From: Ruminococcus sp. | GTDB lineage: Bacteria; Bacillota; Clostridia; Oscillospirales; Ruminococcaceae | Assembly: GCA_018376535.1 (NCBI GenBank) | Contig: JAHABC010000005.1 | Coordinates: forward strand, 1-64,000 | Direction: 5' to 3' | DNA: 64,000 nucleotides | Part shown: positions 8,322 to 15,655 of the stretch, in pieces | How the letters are laid out: the number at the start of each line of letters is the position of its first letter | How positions within the stretch are numbered: the stretch's first letter is position 1 | Made by a program: the position numbers and the translations under genes | Notes under the pieces: generated by a model | Seen by the model: the letters and a program-made list of their open reading frames with translations, nothing else | Told to the model about the DNA's origin: nothing | The model's database searches: none

Positions 8322-8360
8322 AGTGTGTAATCCACTAAAGCACATACACACTAGATTATA
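8322..8360 (-). promoter_or_regulatory. Extended -10 element and 5' hairpin before the pentapeptide gene
   Basis: On the minus strand TGTTATAAT (extended -10 hexamer at 8355-8360) follows the argG terminator, and an 8-base-pair hairpin (AGTGTGTA and TACACACT, arms 8322-8329 and 8345-8352) lies in the leader before the gene. No good -35 is visible. This suggests an internal promoter that restarts transcription of the arg genes after argG. Confidence 0.45.
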
Positions 8361-8370
8361 ACATATAATC

Positions 8371-8437
8371 AAAAAACCGCAGTATAGCAAGGAGTAATCT
8401 AAATAGTATATAGATAGCTCCTACTATATAACTGCGG
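8371..8437 (-). terminator. Terminator after argG
   Basis: A long stem begins with CCGCAG paired to CTGCGG and continues through TATA and GGAG/CTCC pairings. It is followed on the minus strand by six T residues. It lies 20 bases past the argG stop and should separate argG from the rest of the cluster unless read through. Confidence 0.8.
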
Positions 8438-8457
8438 AAATATTTTAAATAAAGCTA

Positions 8458-9687
8458 TTAACCGTTGTTTCTTTTAGCATCTAACTTAGCCTTAACCTTA
8501 ATTGGTAGACCAAATAGATTGATAAATCCAGCACTATCCTTTTGATTGTAAACGTGGTCTTCATCAAAAGTAGCGACTTCCTCATCATATAGAGTATATG
8601 GAGAAGTAACACCAGCATTGATAATGTTGCCCTTGTAGAGTTTCAATCTAACATCACCAGTAACAGTCTTTTGAGTTTCTGTAACAAAAGCAGATAAAGC
8701 CTCTCTTAAAGGAGTGTACCATTGACCATTATAAACAATATCAGCGAACTTAATACCGATATACTGTTTCATTCTAGCAGTTTCCTTATCTATAGTTATA
8801 GTTTCAAGAACTTCATGTGCATGATATAGTATTGCACCACCTGGAGTTTCATATACACCTCTAGACTTCATACCAACTAGACGGTTTTCAACTAAATCAG
8901 CTAGACCTATACCGTTTTCGCCACCTAATTTATTTAAAGTCTTAACTATGTCAACGCCACCCATTTGAACGCCATCGATAGCAGTAGGAACACCCTTTTC
9001 AAAGTGAATAGTAACATAAGTTGGCTTATCTGGTGCTTGAATTGGAGATACGCCCATCTCTAAGAAACCTTCTTTTTCGTACTGAGGTTCATTAGCAGGG
9101 TCTTCAAGGTCAAGACCTTCATGTGATAAGTGCCATAAGTTTTTATCTTTAGAGTAGTTAGTTTCTCTGTTAATCTTTAAAGGAATGTTGTGAGCCTCAG
9201 CGTAGTCAATTTCCTCATCTCTAGATTTTAAGTCCCAAATTCTCCAAGGGGCGATAATTTGCATATCAGGAGCAAAAGCCTTGATAGCTAATTCAAATCT
9301 AACTTGGTCGTTACCCTTACCAGTACAACCGTGACATATAGCATCAGCACCTTCAGCGATAGCAATTTCAGCTATTCTCTTAGCGATAATAGGTCTTGCA
9401 AAAGAAGTACCTAACATATATCTATTTTCATAGATAGCACCAGCTTGAACAGTTGGGAATACAAAGTCATTAATAAAAGTATCAGTTAAATCTTCGATAT
9501 ATAACTTAGATGCTCCAGTCTTAATAGCCTTTTCTTCCAAGCCGTCTAACTCAGTACCTTGACCAACGTTTCCAGATACTGCTATAACTTCGCAGTTGTT
9601 ATAATTTTCCTTTAACCATGGAATAATTATAGAAGTATCTAGACCACCAGAATATGCAAGTACTACTTTTTTAATTTCTTTAGCCAT
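8458..9687 (-). CDS. argG: Argininosuccinate synthase
   Basis: Argininosuccinate synthase joins citrulline and aspartate using ATP. The 409-residue protein starts MAKEIKKVVLAYSGGLDTS, the N-type ATP pyrophosphatase loop, and contains the typical GCTGKGNDQVRFE and SHEGLDLEDP segments. The length is normal. AAGGAG precedes the ATG at 9687. It has its own promoter (9750-9778) with a candidate arginine-repressor site upstream and its own strong terminator, so it may be regulated apart from the genes that follow. Confidence 0.97.
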   Translation of the reverse strand: MAKEIKKVVLAYSGGLDTSIIIPWLKENYNNCEVIAVSGNVGQGTELDGLEEKAIKTGASKLYIEDLTDTFINDFVFPTVQAGAIYENRYMLGTSFARPIIAKRIAEIAIAEGADAICHGCTGKGNDQVRFELAIKAFAPDMQIIAPWRIWDLKSRDEEIDYAEAHNIPLKINRETNYSKDKNLWHLSHEGLDLEDPANEPQYEKEGFLEMGVSPIQAPDKPTYVTIHFEKGVPTAIDGVQMGGVDIVKTLNKLGGENGIGLADLVENRLVGMKSRGVYETPGGAILYHAHEVLETITIDKETARMKQYIGIKFADIVYNGQWYTPLREALSAFVTETQKTVTGDVRLKLYKGNIINAGVTSPYTLYDEEVATFDEDHVYNQKDSAGFINLFGLPIKVKAKLDAKRNNG

Positions 9688-9749
9688 ATTAAAAATCTCC
9701 TTAAAAAAAACTTTATTACTATTCCGTATACACGGATTGATTAATTTAA

Positions 9750-9778
9750 ATTATACACTGTAAATATAAAAACGTCAA
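9750..9778 (-). promoter_or_regulatory. argG promoter
   Basis: On the minus strand TTGACG (9773-9778), a 17-base spacer and TATAAT (9750-9755) lie about 60 bases before the argG start. The match to the vegetative consensus is one base short of perfect. Confidence 0.75.
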
Positions 9779-9829
9779 GATATTTTAAACCTTTTCGGAC
9801 AAAATATCGATTAATTGTTAATATTGCAC

Positions 9830-9843
9830 TGAATTATTATTCA
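9830..9843. promoter_or_regulatory. Candidate ARG box (ArgR/AhrC operator)
   Basis: The perfect palindrome TGAATTATTATTCA matches the arms TGAAT and ATTCA of the Firmicutes ARG box. It lies about 50 bases upstream of the argG -35, which would suit an upstream operator. A second, weaker half-site (CTAAATTTATTCAT) lies at 9862-9875. No argR gene is in the window. Confidence 0.5.
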
Positions 9844-9921
9844 TTTTTGGGTATATTTAATCTAAATTTATTCATAATATGCAAATATAGATGTATATTT
9901 ATTAATAAGCATAAAAATATT

Positions 9922-9946
9922 GTCCTTATCTATAAAAGATAAGGAC
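9922..9946 (-). terminator. Terminator after the dockerin protein gene
   Basis: A 10-base-pair perfect stem, GTCCTTATCT and AGATAAGGAC, lies about 20 bases past the stop of the gene at 9968-10675 and is followed on the minus strand by a T-rich stretch. Confidence 0.75.
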
Positions 9947-9967
9947 GACGTAATATATTACAAACTA

Positions 9968-10675
9968 TTACCATTCCATTAAACCTAGTAGATACTTTTT
10001 AAGCATAAGTAAGTCTACAGTGTTTACCTTGCCATCTAAGTTGATATCACCTCTAGGGAAAGTGCTATCACCGACAGTAAATTCCGTTTTATATTTATCA
10101 TCAAGTCCAAGACCAGCACCTTGAGCAAGTAGTATATCTTGTTTAGCATCATAAATTATATTAGTACTCATATGAGGAAAATACACTGTAACAAGATAAC
10201 TACCACCATCATTTTCATCAAAAGTGATAGTTTTTTCCACAATAGACTTATCAAAAGTTTCGTCTACTTCATCAAAGATTGGAGCATATCCAACCTCAAC
10301 ATCAACACCAGATAAAAAATACTCTTTTCCATTTGGAAAAACAAGTAGCACTTTAGGTACATTAGATACATCTGGAATTTCTATTTTTTTCTCTGCTACA
10401 GTAGTTACTTGAGATTCTTCTGTAGTTTGTTCTACTTCTGGAAGTGGTGGAGTAGCAGTAGCTATAGTAATTGATGGGTCAGTATTAACAATTATTGGAT
10501 TACCGTCCTCATCAAAACCCACGAGTTCATCAAAATATCCACCATAGATTTCCTTACCATTACTATCATAACCCAATAACTTTGCCAAGGCACTAGCGTC
10601 CATTGGAACTATTGCTATACTGCCTATAGCAATCGCAGATAACAAACCAGTCAAGATTTTACTTATTTTTTTCAT
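9968..10675 (-). CDS. Secreted protein with a single-repeat dockerin
   Basis: This 235-residue protein has a signal peptide (KK followed by a hydrophobic segment to about residue 28, ASA cut site) and a novel N-terminal half with two calcium-loop-like phrases, GYDSNGKEI and GFDEDGNPI. A Pro/Thr-rich linker (about 70-95) and a beta-rich middle region follow. The C-terminus, RGDINLDGKVNTVDLLMLKK plus YLLGL, is one calcium-binding F-hand repeat of a type I dockerin; normal dockerins have two. ATG 10675 has GGAGTG at correct spacing; the long frame upstream is spurious. It has its own promoter and terminator. It may attach to a cohesin or be a dockerin remnant; the middle domain is not recognised. 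Confidence 0.8.
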   Translation of the reverse strand: MKKISKILTGLLSAIAIGSIAIVPMDASALAKLLGYDSNGKEIYGGYFDELVGFDEDGNPIIVNTDPSITIATATPPLPEVEQTTEESQVTTVAEKKIEIPDVSNVPKVLLVFPNGKEYFLSGVDVEVGYAPIFDEVDETFDKSIVEKTITFDENDGGSYLVTVYFPHMSTNIIYDAKQDILLAQGAGLGLDDKYKTEFTVGDSTFPRGDINLDGKVNTVDLLMLKKYLLGLMEW

Positions 10676-10780
10676 ATAGAACACTCCTTTAAAATCTGTA
10701 GTACATAGATATGTATAATAAAAATCAAAATTACAAAATGATATTATATATATTAAGAAATTTATATACTTTGCACTTAT

Positions 10781-10809
10781 ATTATATAATATAAATACAT
10801 AAATGTCAA
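10781..10809 (-). promoter_or_regulatory. Promoter of the single-dockerin gene
   Basis: On the minus strand TTGACA (10804-10809), 17 bases and TATAAT (10781-10786) are both perfect hexamers. They lie about 105 bases before the ATG at 10675, leaving an AT-rich leader. Confidence 0.8.
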
Positions 10810-10875
10810 TAGTATTTGAAAAATTAAAGTTTGTAGTATAGAACAAAAAAATAGAATATTTTTGTAGATATCTAA

Positions 10876-10911
10876 CAAAAAAAGGAACATACACCTAAAT
10901 ATATGTTCCTT
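10876..10911 (-). terminator. Terminator after recG
   Basis: A 10-base-pair stem, AAGGAACATA and TATGTTCCTT, is followed on the minus strand by a run of T residues. It lies just past the recG stop. Confidence 0.8.
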
Positions 10912-10928
10912 AATATATCAAAAGTAGC

Positions 10929-12959
10929 CTAATCATTAGATGAGTTTGAGAACATTCTAAGGGTTTCAGTTCTAAGGGCAGAGTGTTCTCTTTTAGATAG
11001 TAAAGGGTCATCATCTACAACGTTTAGAGCCGTTTCCTTAGCACTTTGTAGAAGTTCCATATCGTTTACTAAGTCAGCGACTTTTAAAGATGGCAAACCA
11101 TGTTGACGTTGTCCAAAGAAATCTCCACAACCACGAAGTTTAAAATCTTCTTCAGCAATTTTAAAGCCATCAGTAGTAGAACACATAACTTTAATACGAG
11201 CCTTGTTATCATCATTCAAATTATCGGTTATTAGGATACAAGTACTCTTACGAGAACCACGACCAACACGACCTCTTAACTGATGCAATTGTGACAATCC
11301 AAAGCGTTCAGAGTTTTCTATCAATATAATAGAGGCATTAGGAACATCTACACCGACTTCTATAACGGTGGTACTAACTAAGACATCTATAAAGCCATCT
11401 TTGAACTGTTTCATAACGAAATCTTTTTCATCTGGTGACATTCTGCCGTGTAAAAGACCGACTTTAAAATCTTTAAAAGCACCATTGGATATGTTATGTG
11501 CATACTTATATACAGATTGCAAATCATCATCACTATCATCAATCATGGGGCAAACGATGTACGCTTGACCACCTGATTTAAGTTCCTTAATGATATAGTT
11601 AAAAGCTCTCTGTCTAAGTTTGCCAGTTACAGCAAAGGTATCAATAGATTGTCTACCCTTAGGAAGTTCTTTAATAGTAGATATATCCAAATCGCCATAT
11701 ATAATTAATCCTAAAGTTCTAGGAATAGGAGTAGCACTCATAACCAACTTATGAGGATAATCTCCCTTATTAGATAGTTCGGAACGCTGAGCAACTCCAA
11801 AACGATGTTGTTCATCAGTGATAACCAATCCCAGATTATGAAATATAGTATCTTTTTGTATCAACGCATGAGTACCAGCTATTACGTTCAATTCACCGTT
11901 TTCAATCTGTTGACGAACCAACTTTTTTTCTTTTATCGAAAGAGAACCAGTAAGTAGACCTACATTAACGCCCAAAGGTTGTAAAATCTTTCTAAAGGTA
12001 TCGAAATGCTGTTGAGCCAAAATTTCAGTAGGAGCCATAATAGTACTTTGAAAACCATTCTTAAAAGCGTAGTAGCAAGATGCTATAGAGACTGCTGTTT
12101 TACCACTACCAACATCACCTTGAATTAATCTGTTCATAGGAATATCTTTGCACATATCGTCTATAATTTGATTTATAGCCGACATTTGACCATTAGTCAT
12201 AGTAAATGGAAGTTGTTCAAAGAACTCATCAATACTTATACGTTGCATGGTGCAACCCGTATGACTTCTAGAATTGAACTTCATAGTAGCCATTCCTATT
12301 TGCAACAAAAGAAGTTCTTCAAAGGCTAAGCGTTTACGAGCCTTTTGAACATCTTGCATATTAAATGGATAATGTATTAAATGTATAGCATCTTGAAAAG
12401 ATACCAAATCATTTTCTAAAAGAATATCCTTACTTAAAGTTTCAAAAGGATTTCTGTCAAATATTTCAAAGCATTGTTTTAAATTAGAGTGTATCATTGG
12501 ATTTGTCAAACCAGCAGTTAATCGATAAGTAGGTTGTAGCTTGTTAGGTTCATTGCTAGATATCACCGTAGGCGATACCACTTCAAGATACTCATAGCCC
12601 ATATTTATCTTACCATAGAATATATATTCATGATTTTTAAGCAAAGCCTCATGAGCATAAACGTTATTAAATATGGTAACATAGAAGTAATTATTAGTAT
12701 CAGCCTCTAGAACCAAAGATTTATATATCATAAACTTACCAGTAGATATAACTCTTTTATCTATAATAGTGCCTTTAATAGCGTACTTATGCCCCACTTG
12801 ACAACTATATATAGGTACAGGATTAGAATAATCTATATAACTTCTAGGATAGTAGCAAAGCAAATCATAAGGGGTATATATACCCAATTTATTATATTTT
12901 TCTAGACGTTTTTTACCTATTTTATTCAAACATTCTATAGATTTAAATAATTCTGACAT
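10929..12959 (-). CDS. recG: ATP-dependent DNA helicase RecG
   Basis: RecG is a branch-migrating helicase that remodels stalled forks and Holliday junctions. The 676-residue protein has the N-terminal wedge/OB region (about 60-150), Walker A GDVGSGKT, the DEQH box in ITDEQHRFGV, the helicase motif MSATPIPRTL and the C-terminal QLRGRVGRG. ATG 12959 follows GGAAG at 7-base spacing; a GTG two codons earlier overlaps that site. It has its own promoter at 13093-13121 with a leader of about 130 bases that contains the remnant frame at 12999-13058. Confidence 0.96.
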   Translation of the reverse strand: MSELFKSIECLNKIGKKRLEKYNKLGIYTPYDLLCYYPRSYIDYSNPVPIYSCQVGHKYAIKGTIIDKRVISTGKFMIYKSLVLEADTNNYFYVTIFNNVYAHEALLKNHEYIFYGKINMGYEYLEVVSPTVISSNEPNKLQPTYRLTAGLTNPMIHSNLKQCFEIFDRNPFETLSKDILLENDLVSFQDAIHLIHYPFNMQDVQKARKRLAFEELLLLQIGMATMKFNSRSHTGCTMQRISIDEFFEQLPFTMTNGQMSAINQIIDDMCKDIPMNRLIQGDVGSGKTAVSIASCYYAFKNGFQSTIMAPTEILAQQHFDTFRKILQPLGVNVGLLTGSLSIKEKKLVRQQIENGELNVIAGTHALIQKDTIFHNLGLVITDEQHRFGVAQRSELSNKGDYPHKLVMSATPIPRTLGLIIYGDLDISTIKELPKGRQSIDTFAVTGKLRQRAFNYIIKELKSGGQAYIVCPMIDDSDDDLQSVYKYAHNISNGAFKDFKVGLLHGRMSPDEKDFVMKQFKDGFIDVLVSTTVIEVGVDVPNASIILIENSERFGLSQLHQLRGRVGRGSRKSTCILITDNLNDDNKARIKVMCSTTDGFKIAEEDFKLRGCGDFFGQRQHGLPSLKVADLVNDMELLQSAKETALNVVDDDPLLSKREHSALRTETLRMFSNSSND

Positions 12960-12998
12960 AAACACACTTCCTTAAAAAATGATATTTTTAATATATAC

Positions 12999-13058
12999 TC
13001 AAAAAAGACTACTTTTTCCCACGCAATCTACTTCACCAATTATTGTATATATTTTCAT
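12999..13058 (-). pseudogene. 19-codon P-loop frame in the recG leader
   Basis: An ATG with AAGGTAAGG upstream opens a 19-codon frame, MKIYTIIGEVDCVGKSSLF, that stops at TGA. Its GEVDCVGKSS phrase looks like the Walker A beginning of a nucleotide kinase or zeta-toxin-like ATPase. It is likely the stub of a decayed gene, or a leader peptide for recG; a frame shift at the six-T run does not restore a longer similar protein by eye. Confidence 0.4.
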
Positions 13059-13092
13059 AATAAATATACCTTACCTTTCCTATATTATATAC

Positions 13093-13121
13093 ATTTTATC
13101 ATACAAGGGATAGTTTTTCAA
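13093..13121 (-). promoter_or_regulatory. Promoter of recG
   Basis: On the minus strand TTGAAA (13116-13121), a 17-base spacer and TAAAAT (13093-13098) with the extended TG one base upstream. It reads through the P-loop stub into recG. Confidence 0.6.
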
Positions 13122-13245
13122 TAGCAATAAACCTTAGATACTCAACAAAAAATGAAATTAAAAAATATTTGAATAAAAATCTTAAAAGAGTTAATAATAC
13201 TATTACTTAGAAAAAACACATCTAAGTTGAAAAGAGGTGTTATAA

Positions 13246-13455
13246 ATGTGGGATAAAATCGCATTATTGCTCCTCATAATAGGTGGAGTAAACTGGGGAT
13301 TGGTGGGAATATTCAGTTTTGACCTTGTAGCGTGGTTATTTGGTGGAACTGGTGCATTATTAAGTAGAATTATCTATATACTAGTAGCAATATCTGCCGT
13401 ATGGTGTATATCTCTTTTATTTAGAGATACCAATGAACTAGGACATTCAACTTAA
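13246..13455 (+). CDS. DUF378 (YuzA-like) small membrane protein
   Basis: The 69-residue protein has two membrane segments and the family phrases LLLIIGGVNWGLVGIF and FDLVAWLFG, the hallmark of DUF378. Its function is unknown; it is widespread in Firmicutes. The ribosome site GAGGTG precedes the ATG. It stands alone, divergent from recG. No clear promoter could be picked in 13122-13245. Confidence 0.9.
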   Translation: MWDKIALLLLIIGGVNWGLVGIFSFDLVAWLFGGTGALLSRIIYILVAISAVWCISLLFRDTNELGHST

Positions 13456-13479
13456 TAGTATATAACCATCAAAATTAAA

Positions 13480-13736
13480 GATTGTACTTTCCATATGATA
13501 ATAATATTAAAAAAGTTTGCGTATCGATTAAGTATGGAAAGTGCAATCTACATATAGTAGCGTTTTCACTAAGATTTCATATATTAATCATAGAACTATC
13601 ACAATAGTAAAGTATCATGAACGCTAAAGAAAGATAATTAATATGTAGAACAATTCACACAAAGAAAGAGAGAGAACCTCGCTAAAAGAGGTCATATAAC
13701 CACTTTAAGCGGTTTGTATTAGAGGTACAAACCACT
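13480..13736 (+). promoter_or_regulatory. Structured leader upstream of the ComEA-like gene
   Basis: The 306-base gap between the DUF378 gene and the ComEA-like gene holds nested inverted repeats. A 16-pair stem with one G-U pair has arms 13480-13495 and 13533-13548. TAGCGTT and AACGCTA form a second stem (13558-13564, 13620-13626). A third hairpin is ACCTC/GAGGT (13676-13692). Near the end, AACCAC (13698-13703) could pair with GCGGTT (13709-13714), which overlaps the 5' arm of the terminator that follows. This is the layout of an attenuator or riboswitch. I do not recognise a known class. Confidence 0.45.
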
Positions 13737-13744
13737 ATTTTTTT
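13708..13744 (+). terminator. Terminator/attenuator just before the ComEA-like gene
   Basis: AGCGGTTTGTA (13708-13718) pairs with TACAAACCACT (13726-13736), with one mismatch, and is followed by a T-run. It ends only about 17 bases before the ATG at 13762, with the ribosome site GGAG in between, so transcription of that gene would have to pass or start beyond it. Confidence 0.65.
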
Positions 13745-13761
13745 GCCCTTAGGAGATTTTT

Positions 13762-14619
13762 ATGGATAAAAATACTATATCATTTATAGTATTGTGTATT
13801 AGCATAGTACTAATAGTATTAGGAATATATTTGTATAACAATAAAAAGTATGCTGAAATATCCACAATGGTAGTAGTTCCCATAGAAGAAACGTCTGTTA
13901 GTGAAACGGAATACATATGTACTACGGCATCTAAAAGACAGACCTACTTGATAACTAAAGCACCTAAAGATACTACTACTGTAGTAAGTAAATCCACGAC
14001 AGATACATCTACTACTAAGATGACTACTACTACTATTAAAGAAACATCTGCAAGTACTAGCAAGAGTAAATCCAGTAGTAGCGATAGTAGTATAAGTATA
14101 TCTTTTCCAATATCTTTAAACGAGATAACTTGCGAAGAACTCACCTACATAGATGGCATAGGTACAAAGACGGCTCAAAAGATTATAGACTATCGAAATG
14201 CTATAGGCTACTTTACTTCAAGATATCAACTATTGGAGATAAATGGCATTGGCGAAAGTAAGATGAACACCATCATGCAATACACATTTATAGAAGATGA
14301 AGATTTAAACTATAATCAAGATAGTTCTGTAGATAACGAAGAATATCAAGAATATGACGTTCAAAACGATGACTACTATAACAATGAGGATAATGTACCA
14401 CAAGATATCCAAAATAGTGTAGAATATCCGATAAACTTAAATACTGCCACCTTAGAAGAACTATGTTCCATACCAAATGTAGATACCTCTATAGCACAAG
14501 AAATACTATCTTTGCGTGATACTATACAATACTTTTCCAACCCATACGAACTTCTTTACACTGATAGCATATCAGAAGATTTTTTAAGTCAAATTATAGA
14601 CTATATATGCGTTGAGTAA
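13762..14619 (+). CDS. ComEA-like membrane-anchored protein with two helix-hairpin-helix domains
   Basis: The 285-residue protein has one N-terminal membrane anchor (about 6-26), a Thr/Ser-rich extracellular spacer (about 60-115) and two copies of a ComEA-type helix-hairpin-helix domain. The first, about 117-178, holds YIDGIGTKTAQKIIDYR and INGIGESKMNTI; the second, about 222-283, begins PINLNTATLEELCSIPNV. The copies are joined by an Asp/Asn/Tyr-rich acidic linker. ComEA binds incoming DNA at the membrane during natural transformation and normally carries one such domain. In the second copy the GIG hairpin is replaced by NVDTS and SISED, so its DNA contact may be lost. It is preceded by a structured leader with a terminator and followed by spoVT. 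No other com gene is here. Confidence 0.75.
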   Translation: MDKNTISFIVLCISIVLIVLGIYLYNNKKYAEISTMVVVPIEETSVSETEYICTTASKRQTYLITKAPKDTTTVVSKSTTDTSTTKMTTTTIKETSASTSKSKSSSSDSSISISFPISLNEITCEELTYIDGIGTKTAQKIIDYRNAIGYFTSRYQLLEINGIGESKMNTIMQYTFIEDEDLNYNQDSSVDNEEYQEYDVQNDDYYNNEDNVPQDIQNSVEYPINLNTATLEELCSIPNVDTSIAQEILSLRDTIQYFSNPYELLYTDSISEDFLSQIIDYICVE

Positions 14620-14725
14620 AATTTTTCACAATATAAGTGTATAATATTCATAAAAAAAACAAAGAATATAACCAATACAGCTAATATATAAAAAGCTGTT
14701 CTATTATGTAAGGAGTTTTTTGTTT

Positions 14726-15256
14726 ATGAAAGCAACTGGTATTGTTAGACGCATTGACGACCTTGGTAGAGTAGTTATTCCAAAAGAGATTAGACGTACA
14801 ATGCGTATCAGAGAGGGCGACCCTCTTGAAATTTACACAAGTAATGATGGTGAAGTTATATTTAAAAAATACTCTGCTATCAGTGAAATGTATGAAAATG
14901 CTTCTCAAGTAGCTGACATATTATGTAAGTTATCTGGGTGTGCTACTATAGTATTCGACCGTGACCATGTAGTTGCAGTATCTGGGGTACAAAAGAAGGA
15001 ATATCTTGAAAGACGAGTATCGCACTCACTAGAGGAACTTATGGAAAGTAGAAAACAATACTTTTCCGATGGTAGTTCAACGTTCATGACTATTGAAGGA
15101 ATTGATAAATCTGCGATAGCTTGTGTACCAATACTATCCAATGGGGACGTTACTGGAGCAGTTGCATTTTTAGAAAATCAAAAGAGTACCGTTACAGAAC
15201 TTCAAAAGAGTTTAATACTTGCAGGTTCTCAATTTTTAGGAAAGCAACTAGAATAA
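14726..15256 (+). CDS. spoVT: Stage V sporulation protein T
   Basis: SpoVT is an AbrB-type swapped-hairpin transcription regulator of forespore genes under sigma G. The 176-residue protein starts MKATGIVRRIDDLGRVVIP, the strongly conserved DNA-binding domain (1-50), followed by a GAF-like domain (about 55-175). The ATG at 14726 is 10 bases after AAGGAG; a TTG two codons earlier is less likely. It indicates a spore-forming organism. A hairpin (ACAGCT and AGCTGT) lies in its leader. A terminator follows at 15264. Confidence 0.94.
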   Translation: MKATGIVRRIDDLGRVVIPKEIRRTMRIREGDPLEIYTSNDGEVIFKKYSAISEMYENASQVADILCKLSGCATIVFDRDHVVAVSGVQKKEYLERRVSHSLEELMESRKQYFSDGSSTFMTIEGIDKSAIACVPILSNGDVTGAVAFLENQKSTVTELQKSLILAGSQFLGKQLE

Positions 15257-15263
15257 AATTATA

Positions 15264-15300
15264 AGCCCGATATAGTATGTAACATATCGGGCATAATTTT
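15264..15300 (+). terminator. Terminator after spoVT
   Basis: GCCCGATAT (15264-15272) pairs perfectly with ATATCGGGC (15284-15292), followed by a T-rich tail. Confidence 0.85.
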
Positions 15301-15317
15301 TAGAAGTATAACATAAA

Positions 15318-15349
15318 CAAAAAAACTCAAACTAAAATAGCTTGAGTTT
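15318..15349 (-). terminator. Terminator after tRNA-Leu
   Basis: AAACTCAA pairs with TTGAGTTT around a 10-base loop; a T-run follows on the minus strand directly downstream of the tRNA. Confidence 0.75.
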
Positions 15350-15355
15350 AAACTA

Positions 15356-15437
15356 TGCGGGTGACAGGACTTGAACCTGCACACCTCTCGGCACAAGAAC
15401 CTAAATCTTGCGTGTCTGCCAATTTCACCACACCCGC
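15356..15437 (-). tRNA. tRNA-Leu (anticodon TAG)
   Basis: The minus strand folds as an 82-base tRNA. The acceptor stem is GCGGGTG/CACCCGC with discriminator A. The anticodon stem CAAGA/TCTTG encloses TTTAGGT, giving anticodon TAG. The extra arm is long (TGCCGAGAGGTGTG region), as in tRNA-Leu, and the T loop is GTTCAAG. The 3' CCA is not encoded. It is a single gene flanked by terminators. Confidence 0.95.
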
Positions 15438-15584
15438 ATCTTTATTTTTTTGTATCTCTCTTGAGTACTTTTATAGTATATCATATAACTTTAGAAAAGT
15501 CAAGAGTTTTTTCAATTTTTTTTCAATTTTTTTTTAATTTTATTTGAATTTTACTAAATGCACACAAATAGTCTAAATTTTGTA

Positions 15585-15613
15585 TTGACTTTTATTAAAA
15601 ATGATTATATAAT
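15585..15613 (+). promoter_or_regulatory. Promoter of ppk1
   Basis: TTGACT (15585-15590), a 17-base spacer and TATAAT (15608-15613) lie about 43 bases before the ppk1 start. Confidence 0.8.
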
Positions 15614-15655
15614 AGTACTAAAATCAGAACAGACTTTCTAAATGGAGGAATTTTT

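Noticed and set aside
9688..9967. T-box or other known leader riboswitch before argG
   Set aside because: No T-box sequence or specifier stem is visible; only a promoter and an ARG-box-like palindrome are supported.
10676..10875. Longer N-terminus for the single-dockerin protein
   Set aside because: The extra 73 codons are Phe/Tyr/Ile-rich readings of the AT-rich leader and promoter; the signal peptide begins at 10675 with its own ribosome site.
13456..13745. c-di-GMP, c-di-AMP or 6S RNA in the ComEA-like leader
   Set aside because: The conserved cores of these classes were looked for and not seen; only the stems and terminator are reported.
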